Shown here one piece after another: positions 57,046-64,000 of a DNA stretch of 64,000 bases (positions are counted from its first letter, which is position 1; each line of letters begins with the position of its first letter). A program made the translations under genes and the position numbers. Source of the DNA: Cephalopachus bancanus (lineage: Eukaryota; Chordata; Mammalia; Primates; Tarsiidae); assembly GCA_027257055.1 (NCBI GenBank), contig JAPVLO010000153.1, positions 6,510,001 through 6,574,000 on the forward strand, written 5' to 3'. The notes under the pieces were generated by a model. The model was given only the letters and a program-made list of their open reading frames with translations, did no database searches and was not told where the DNA came from.

Positions 57046-57769
57046 TGAGAAGTAGAGGGTACAGGAGACATTAAGCCTTATATCTGCCATGTTACTATGA
57101 GCTAACAGAGGCGAGACAGTCTATCATGTACATCACTCCAATATAGAAAAGAAAAGCAAGCAAATGAGTTAATTTATTAATAAAATTATTAATTAAATAA
57201 ATTAACAAAGGAACAATTTCAGAGGCAAGGCTAATGATGTCACATTAAGAGCATGCAAAAAGTTTTGACTCTCCCCTTTTCGCTGGCTGCTGCCTCCATT
57301 GTCAATCAGAAGTGATCTGGTTCTGGGAAGAATCTCTGACTCTGCAGGCCTCACTTTGATCTTCAATTATCTTACATCTCTCTTTTCACAAAAGCCACTT
57401 TAAGCATGGTTTCAGGCTCACTCTCACAGTCTTTAGGCAGTACACGATTGATTCTCTCTATAACTACTAAATAAGTGAAAGTTGACGTTCAGAGTTTTTT
57501 CTCAGTATGAAGTCAGCCAGCTCTGAGCTTTTTGGACAGAGCTGCTAGGCTGCTGGAATTTTACCTGTGACACAGACAGCTGGGCCTCATAAGCTCTGGT
57601 GGTCAGCATAGGGGAAGAAAATAAAAAGCATAGAGAGAACTGAATTCCCACCTCTCCAAGTTAGCCAAGAACACATTTTCCAAACTCTTTTCCTTACCAA
57701 CCAAAAATTAAAAAGAAAAAAAGTAGGCAAAGAACAGTCAGACATGTGATTTTAAATGAATTCAGCTGG
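57046..57769. other. Unassigned sequence
   Basis: No recognised gene or repeat. Confidence 0.4.
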
Positions 57770-58150
57770 GTCCAAGACAGGTTGTAGGAAAGATTATCTT
57801 TCCCAGACTCCCTAGCAGCTAGATATGGCCATATGACTACATTCTGGTCAAAGGCATGAGAGTGGTTACAAATGCAACCTACAGGTGATACCCTTAGAAG
57901 GAAGGGACATGGTCCTCCTCATCCTTATCCTCTTTCTTCCATCCTGCCGATGGGATATAATGGCAGACCGGCTTAGACCAGACCAGGGAAATATCCCATG
58001 GATGGCAAAACAAGATAAATGAGGTCTGGGTTCTTGATAACTTGGCAGAAAAGTGCTGCTTTATCATATGTGACTTTGTCAGATATGAGAAAAATAAACT
58101 CCCATCCTGTATTATTTTTTGTTATTTTTAGTCTCTGAAACATGAAGCAA
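57770..58150 (+). mobile_element. LTR-like dispersed repeat, family not assigned
   Basis: 'ttcccagactccctagcagc', then 'tagatatggccatatgacta', then 'cattctggtcaaaggcatga', and a close with 'gagaaaaataaactcccatc' holding an AATAAA. It is the same kind of element as 15595-16085. Confidence 0.5.
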
Positions 58151-58186
58151 AGCCTTTATTTCAACTAGTCAGAGGCCATCTGGCCC

Positions 58187-58420
58187 AGTGGTTCTCAACA
58201 GGAGAAGGAGGTGCGATTTGGTACCCCCAGGGAATATCTGGCATTCTCTGGAGACATTCCTGGTTGTCATACTTGGTGGGAAGTCGGGGGAGGTTGCTGC
58301 TGGCATATAGTGGGTGGAGGTCAGGGATGCAGCTAAACATCTTGCAGTGTACTGAGCAAACCATCCCCTTCATGAAGGAGTTATGAAGTCCAAAATATCA
58401 ATAGTGTAGAGGTTGCTAAG
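58187..58420 (+). mobile_element. hAT-type MITE
   Basis: 'cagtggttctcaacaggaga', then 'gaatatctggcattctctgg', then 'ggatgcagctaaacatcttg', then 'atatcaatagtgtagaggtt' matches a common small hAT element whose number I do not recall. Confidence 0.65.
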
Positions 58421-59096
58421 CCATTGAAGCAGTTCAATTAGTAGTGAAGAGAGTCTGAGACCCAGAGAGAGTAATGACAGGCCTTGAGCCACACAGATTA
58501 CTTGGGCTGGGTCATTGCCTTAGTCTCTTGATGCCCAGGCTTCTGTTTTTTGTTTTGTTTTGCTTTTTAACTGCACCACTTCACCAGCCATTAAGGCAGT
58601 TCCATTTTATTCTCTATCTTCCATATTTATTTAATGAGAACATAAAAGGGAAACATAGAGCTTGAATAACTGAAAAAAAGTCACACTTTGCTCCTACCTA
58701 AAGTCAGCAGCATTTTATCACCAAACTTTCATTGAACATCTGTTTGGTATAAATCTCTAGGCTGGATGCCAGTCTTAAATCTAGTTGAGGAATTAAGGCA
58801 TATGCAAAGACCCATCAAATGACCCGGATTAATATTTTTCTTGTTTACAGAAGTCAATGTACACTTTATATTATGCTTTTCTGAACAATTATTTCATTAA
58901 TAATTAATAATGCCTTTGCAATGGAGGTATTGATAGGTCAGGTAGTGAGAGTAGGGCCTTATACAGTCAGACATTGATCTTTCAGAAAACAAGCCAGGAG
59001 AGGGCCCTCTGGTGACTCCAGAGAATGCCGGAAGACAAAGAAAGCTGGAGGGAAAACAGAACATGACACAGCATTGCAAATGGTTGATGAAGAGGC

Positions 59097-59097
<1 letters not shown>
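58421..59097. other. Unassigned sequence, weak MIR-like piece
   Basis: 58440-58545 resembles reverse MIR. The rest is unassigned. Minus-strand frames here are open partly because of the CA repeat. Confidence 0.35.
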
Positions 59098-59099
<2 letters not shown>

Positions 59100-59137
<38 letters not shown>

Positions 59138-59178
59138 GCACGCACGCACACACACGCACACACACACACTCACTCACG
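59100..59178. repeat. Compound (CA)n/(CG-CA)n microsatellite
   Basis: About 39 dinucleotides: pure CA, then a block of 'cacg' units (59132-59147), then CA again and 'cactcactcacg'. Alternating purine-pyrimidine DNA of this kind can adopt the Z form. The overlapping reading frames are artefacts of the repeat. Confidence 0.95.
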
Positions 59179-59864
59179 AGGAGACAGTACTTCCCACTGT
59201 ACAACCCCTTGCTACAGCAAAATAAGCAGTGGAAATTTCCAGCACAACTGATAAGCGATTTCCAGTTGTTAACTCTCTGCTTCTTGAACTTTTGCAAGGC
59301 GTTAAGGTATTTGCAGTCTACCTATAAATTTTGCTTTGGAAATTGTAAATTTTCCATGTCTTATTGTTACCCCAGTGCTCCTTCTCATTGCTCAGTGTTG
59401 GAAAACTTTCCTCCTAATATTTAAGCTTAACTGTCATTCTGTTATTGAGACTATAATGAGATAATTGTACAGGTTTTTTTCTTTTTAAATTATATAGTTT
59501 AAGAACACTCCTGTATAGTACCAAATGGGGAATTAAAAATGTGCCCTGTGGCTTCCAGTATTGGTGTTAGCTTAGAAATGAGAATGTTTATTTTTGACCC
59601 AATGAGCAGATTTGAGCAAAACTTTCACAATTATCATTCAGCCTGTTAGCCGGTTTCCCTGGTGGGAAATTAAGGCTCACTGAGGTTTCATTAATGGCTT
59701 TTTTATTTCCCTCCTTCCAAGCTGGGAATGGAAATGGTCTGAGGCTTGGTTTAAAGAGCTCTTGGTTTCAGCTGCTACTGTCAACGCTTTCTGGACCACG
59801 TGTAAACAGAGACGGATGATAGTAACTGTCACTCTACTAAAATCTATTAAAAATGATAATGATT
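59179..59864. other. Unassigned sequence
   Basis: No recognised gene or repeat. Confidence 0.4.
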
Positions 59865-59945
59865 GAATGTTTACCATCTGCTAGCCAGTATGGTAAGCTG
59901 TAATTCATAAGGTAGATACTATTATTCTCATTCTTCTCTGCTATG
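59865..59945 (-). repeat. MIR fragment
   Basis: 'gaatgtttaccatctgctag', then 'ataaggtagatactattatt' resembles reverse MIR. Confidence 0.5.
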
Positions 59946-60130
59946 GAACATTGGAACTTATTTCTTCTATCTAACTGTATGTTTGTATACAACCTCTCTT
60001 TCTTCCCCCATCCCCTAATTCTTCCCAGCCTCTGATAACTATCATTCTGTTCTACCTCCCTGAGATCAGCTTTTTAAGCTCCCACATACCAGTGAGTACA
60101 TGTGATATTTGTCTTTCTATGACTTATTTT
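59946..60130 (-). mobile_element. L1 LINE 3' fragment
   Basis: 'tatctaactgtatgtttgta', then 'cccagcctctgataactatc', then 'cctgagatcagctttttaag', then 'gatatttgtctttctatga' is the reverse of an L1 3' UTR. Confidence 0.75.
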
Positions 60131-61600
60131 GAAATAGTTTCTTCCTGTTTTGTTTTGTTTTGTTTTGGGAAGAATCACATATTAACCTTTGGTGACCATT
60201 GACATCCTAGTAAATATGTAAATGTCACCACGGAAAAATTCCAAGAAAAACAGAAGCAGGAATCCCCTCTATATCACTCTACCACACCTCCTAATTTTTT
60301 TTTAAAGTTTTAAAACAACGTTTATTAGAGAAAGAAGGGAGAAAAGAAAGGGAGATGTGCCAGAGCTGGCATGGGCAAAAGAAACCATACCCTGATTTTT
60401 TTTTTTTTTTAAGGGAGAAGAAAAGGTCTTAGAAAAGGTCTTGTTTTACAACTCAATTTTCCAAGTTTTTCCCCACTCCCATGTGAACATCTCCAAGCAT
60501 TTATGTGAAATAGTTTATCAGATCCTTTTCAGGATAGGGTTTAAAGCAGGATGTCAGGAACAGAGGTCACAGAGCCCCTAGGTGGGTAAGAGGCTATCGA
60601 GAGAGACAAAGTACATAAAGGAGAGAAGATTTATTTTGGGTCAGATCAATTGTACTGTTCTCAGAATGGTGTAATGAGAAAACACATGAGAAATCTGGAG
60701 GTAAGTAGATGTAAAGCTTAGTATATTCAGAGAATGATACATGGGAAGGTTGACTAGCCTTGGCCTGTTGTACTGAGTCCTTAAACTCTCCCTGACTACT
60801 AAAAGGATATGGAGAATATAAAAAGTAAGGGGCCAAGCAGTCCAGTTGTGGATAAGGAAGACTCTACGAGCAGAGAGCTTACAGGGAATAAGTAAACCAC
60901 TTAATTTGGTACTTTTAAAAAAACATGTACACATGTGTACCATGCTTGACATTCTGCCGCACTGGTAATCAATTGGGAACAACAACCTATAAAGGGGGAA
61001 AACTAGCATTGTTACTGCACTATACTTTCTTATCTTCTTTTTTTTTCCTTAGACTCCTAATATCTGTATATATATTTCAAAATTCAAAGTTCTGTGGTCA
61101 ATAATTGAGACTTTAAAGAAAGTGTCCACAGATGGACTATTTATCTGTGGAGTTGCTTGACAGTGACATTGGCAATGGCCTTCCCAGAGGTCACTCTCTC
61201 CTTCTTCCTTCCTAATATAACTTGAATGTTCTTCAGGTCTGGAGCCAGTCCTGTGCAGCTGTGTATCTCTTGGATGGGGCCCAACAATGTCCTAGAAACT
61301 CAGGCTCTTTCCAACCTTTTGCTTCACTGCCTGAGCTTCTTGGCTTTTCATCCTTCTGTGTGTAGTCCATGGCCTCTAGATGGCTGTCATCACTCCAGAC
61401 AACACGAGTGCTTGAAAGATAAGAAGCAAGTAGAAAGGTTGAAATGTCTTCTCTTCTCAGTGCTTTGTCTTTTTATTTCAGAAAGGAAAGTTGCCAACTA
61501 CCTAAACCATCATACTGGTATTTGGACTCGTAGCTCCAGGCACTGTTAAAGCCTACTGGACGCCTTTTTCTCTTTCAGGCACCGCAGGTCCCTCATGGAA
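60131..61600. other. Unassigned sequence
   Basis: Contains (ttttg)n at 60150-60176 and T or A runs at 60294, 60397 and 61041. Frames at 60594-61009 minus and 61226-61549 plus have no family or splice support. No repeat is named with confidence. Confidence 0.35.
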
Positions 61601-61787
61601 GGGTTGCCAGATTTATAAAGAAAAATACAGGACACCCTGTTAAGTGTAAACTTCAGATAAACAGCAAATAATATTTAGTATAAGTATTCCCAAATGTTGT
61701 GTAAGATATATTTATACTCAAAAGTTATTTGTTGTTTATCTAAAAATCACATTTAAAGGGGCATCCTGTATTCATCTGGCAACACTT
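61601..61787. mobile_element. Palindromic DNA MITE
   Basis: Left arm 'gggttgccagatttataaag' and 'aatacaggacaccctgtt' mirror the right arm 'ggggcatcctgtattcatct' and 'ggcaaca'. 'atttagtataagtattccca' in the middle mirrors 'tatatttatactcaaaagt'. It is an almost complete inverted repeat of 187 bases, typical of a common palindromic MER MITE. A transcript would fold into a long hairpin. Confidence 0.8.
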
Positions 61788-61967
61788 CTTTATGAGCACT
61801 GCCACGACTTCCACCAGGGACCATTGTCTCCCTGAGGAATTTCCCCCATGGATGACCTGGAGTCCTCAAAATGAGGTGTTAAATGAGAAGTATGACCCAA
61901 ATATCTCTCTTCCCCTTTTGTTTTATTCTATTAATGTAATCTCAAAGAAAAGTCATTGTGCCTCGTT

Positions 61968-62118
61968 GTCTTAATACATTTTTTTTTGAGTTGGAGTCTC
62001 ATTCTGTCACCCGGGCTGGAGGGCAGTGGCACACTCACGGCCACCGCAGCCTCGACCTGCTGGGCTCAGGTGATCCTTCAGCCTCAGCCTTCTAAGTAGC
62101 TGGTCTTAATATATTTTA
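61968..62118 (-). repeat. 5'-truncated Alu (one monomer) with target duplication
   Basis: Reverse Alu right monomer only (61981-62103), with 'cagcctcgacctgctgggct'. It lies between 'gtcttaatacatttt' and 'gtcttaatatatttt'. The lost 5' half and intact duplications show truncation during insertion. Confidence 0.9.
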
Positions 62119-62600
62119 AACAAAACATTCCTTTACCTACAGTGACTCCTCTTCTTCACACTCAGTCCCGAGTTCTGAGCGTAGAGCTGGGCCATAAGAC
62201 AAATGTGAAAGGCAGACAGACATGATGATGTATCCTGCTTCACCTCTTCCCTCTGAAGCCAAGGTTTGGCCAAGCTTGTCTGTCTGCCTCAACTCTAACC
62301 TGGACATGTCTCTTTACCTGGAGGCCCCAACCCTGCATTCTTGGACCGTGTATTTTCAGTCTGTGTCAATTACCCACCCACCTGTCTATATAGGCATATC
62401 AGAATCGTAGAAGTAGATACATCTTCCTCTCAGAAGTACTGCATAGACGTGCTATTCAGAAGAGAGACCACACAAGTCTTCACTGTTTGAGGCAGTCTTC
62501 ATGGAAATTAGGATTTGGCTTGGTCTTTGAAGGCAATGAACAGGTCAGAAGGCAAAAAGAGGATGCAGATGTCAGATGGGACTAAGTGTATGTGCTTTTT
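62119..62600. other. Unassigned sequence
   Basis: No recognised gene or repeat. Confidence 0.4.
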
Positions 62601-63000
62601 CTTTTTTTTTTTATCATTAAAACAGTTTATTTTCTTAATCATTTTAGTTGATGCCAAGGGACTCAGAAACATTAGGATCCAACAAAACAGCACAATTAAC
62701 AAACATATATTGTGAAGATAGGCAGGAGACCTCAGGTAATCCTGATAATGGGAAAGATCATCTTGGTCTCAGAGAACAAGTACTGTCAATGCATCTCCTG
62801 CCACGTCTTCTTGCTTGATTGGTTAGACCTTTTTTCTGCGCCATTTGGGGATGAAAAGGAGTCAAATGTCTTCCTTTTCTACCATTTGTTCAAAAAGTTA
62901 GCATAGGATTCCATGTTTCTATTCTGATTCCTCTGCCACTTCAAATCTGTTCTTCCAAGCATTACAGACATCAACATTTCATATTACTCGTTCATCAAAT
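62601..63000 (-). pseudogene. Probable processed pseudogene of unknown parent, 5' truncated
   Basis: On the minus strand a coding-like frame runs from about 62985 to a TGA at 62789-62787. It contains MLMSVMLGRTDLKWQRNQNR, MESYANFLNKW, one in-frame TAG at 62881-62879, then KTFDSFSSPNGAEKRSNQSS. After about 155 bases of 3'UTR-like text comes AATAAA (62631-62626). An A-rich tail begins 14 bases later (62612-62601). Signal-to-tail spacing and an intronless frame are what a retrocopied mRNA would show. I do not recognise the parent. A clear target-site duplication was not found, and the 5' edge is uncertain. Confidence 0.5.
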
Positions 63001-63064
63001 AATGCCTAGGGAGTGTGCTCAAATGGCACAGGAGTCAAGAGAGACAGGAAAGCCAGAAGCCTGC

Positions 63065-63250
63065 AGACCTGCACTTTGGTGTGGATTGTACCTCTATCTA
63101 TCCATTGTGCACCCTTGAACAAAGCACCACTTTTCTGAGCCTCAGTTTCCCCACTTGTTAAAGAGATTTATCAGAGTTTGCCCCTCTTCCTTAGCATTTC
63201 TATGAGAACTGAATTAGGCTATTATATATAATAGTGACATGGAATGTGTA
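63065..63250 (+). repeat. MIR SINE
   Basis: 'gcacccttgaacaaagcacc', then 'ctgagcctcagtttccccac', then 'ctatgagaactgaattaggc' is MIR. Confidence 0.8.
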
Positions 63251-63619
63251 TAATAGGATAGCTGTGCATTATCCCCGGGCAGCAGAACAAAATAGCTAAC
63301 AGTACAGATGCTGGAGCCAGATCAATAGTTTTCTCTTCTGAAATTCCAAAAGCTCCTAAAACCAAATATTTTTCATAAGCAGTGTTTCTCAAACTTATTT
63401 GATGTTACAATCAACACAAGGGTTTGGAGGGTCTTTTCTAACCCACTTGCTGCAGAAATGTCAACATGTTTGTTTACCAGGTGCTGCCCCAGACCCCTCT
63501 GGGAATCATTACATAATATTTATTACATACTATTTTTCTAAAAAAATTATAAAATTTTTGTATTGGAAATGTGTTGGAAATACATTTGGCCTCAAGAATT
63601 TTGGATATAGGATTGTGGC
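63251..63619. other. Unassigned sequence with MIR and hAT scraps
   Basis: 63288-63326 ('taacagtacagatgctggag') looks like the start of a MIR. 63381-63510 ('gcagtgtttctcaaacttat') resembles a small hAT element. If so, the hAT piece splits the MIR whose end is at 63620. Confidence 0.35.
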
Positions 63620-63735
63620 CGTCAGTACTAAACTCATAGGGTTGCTATGAGCATTAAGTTGATTCAGTTAAAGCTCTAATAAAAGTGTTTGGCCCAAAGT
63701 AGGTGCTCAACAAATATTAGTTGCCATTATCATTC
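63620..63735 (+). repeat. MIR SINE 3' half
   Basis: 'catagggttgctatgagcat', then 'gtgtttggcccaaagtaggt', then 'gctcaacaaatattagttgc' is the MIR end. Confidence 0.8.
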
Positions 63736-64000
63736 CCTCTGTTATGCAGACCTGAGCATCTTGAACAATTTCCACCATTGCTCTACTCTTCCTACTTGTG
63801 CCTTGGAACCATTCACATCAAAAGTTTTTTCCATTCAACTGCTTGGCACTTGACTCCCCTGAATCTCTGTCTTCCCAACTTTCCACCAAAATACTCTCCT
63901 TGTTTGAAACACAGAAATCCTCCCTATAGCCATGCTCACGCCTTTCCCTCTGCTTTCTAAATAGTTAGTCAGATGGCTTGCTTGTAGGTGAAAGAGGCTG

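Noticed and set aside
58959..59424. Frames with long runs of Cys-Val or His-Thr
   Set aside because: They come from the CA repeat, not a gene.
1..64000. tRNA, snRNA, 5S, 7SK, CRISPR or mitochondrial insertions
   Set aside because: I looked for their usual motifs and saw none. The Alu B-box text 'ggttcgagacc' explains the only Pol III-like signals.

Overview
This 64 kb window is mammalian nuclear DNA and almost certainly primate. It is AT-rich, poor in CpG outside its Alu copies, and has no operons or dense coding. The primate call rests on many dimeric Alu elements. None looks like the AluS or AluY copies that dominate monkey and ape genomes. The youngest copies share a derivative of the old AluJ type: a shortened 'ggctcagcctgtaatcc' start, 'gcctgagcccgtgggttcga', 'acaataaatcaaaaaatc' as the linker, and a 'gagactccaactc' end. 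Lemur and galago Alus as I remember them do not look like this either, so a tarsier-type genome is my best guess. It is an inference, not a database result.

Layout. 0-9 kb: a nearly complete Hsmar1-like mariner (341-1615), old L1M, MaLR and hAT remnants, and an Alu carrying a short block of telomeric repeats (8751-8775). 9-20 kb: mostly unassigned DNA with several MIRs, two Alus, LTR-like remnants and a coding-like terminal exon on the minus strand (9650-9910). 20-28.5 kb: a nest of insertions. One old L1M (22205-28260) is cut by a Charlie3-like hAT transposon, which is itself cut by an Alu, then by a Tigger-like element and an LTR-like block. 28.5-34 kb: another exon-like segment, L1M pieces, and a MER1/Charlie3-type deletion derivative split by an L1 fragment. 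34.3-40.4 kb: an L1 with an intact-looking 5' end (5'UTR, ORF1, ORF2) but no 3' end. 40-50 kb: L2, MIR, L1M and Alu copies plus exon-like segments on both strands. 50-64 kb: Alus, an internally deleted mariner with clear terminal inverted repeats, hAT and MER2 elements, a long CA repeat, a palindromic MITE, and a probable processed pseudogene (62612-63000).

No complete host gene is visible. The long reading frames belong to dead transposon proteins (mariner, hAT and L1) or are chance frames through Alus. Five short host exon candidates are flagged from splice sites, open frame, stop and poly(A) context. All are unproven. Three of them, on the minus strand (48257-48334, 43934-44092, 28530-28709), can be read in compatible phase and might belong to one gene. 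The window therefore looks intergenic or intronic, shaped by successive waves of transposition. The nesting gives an order in time: L2 and MIR first, then L1M and MaLR, then hAT, Tigger and mariner, then lineage-specific Alu and L1.
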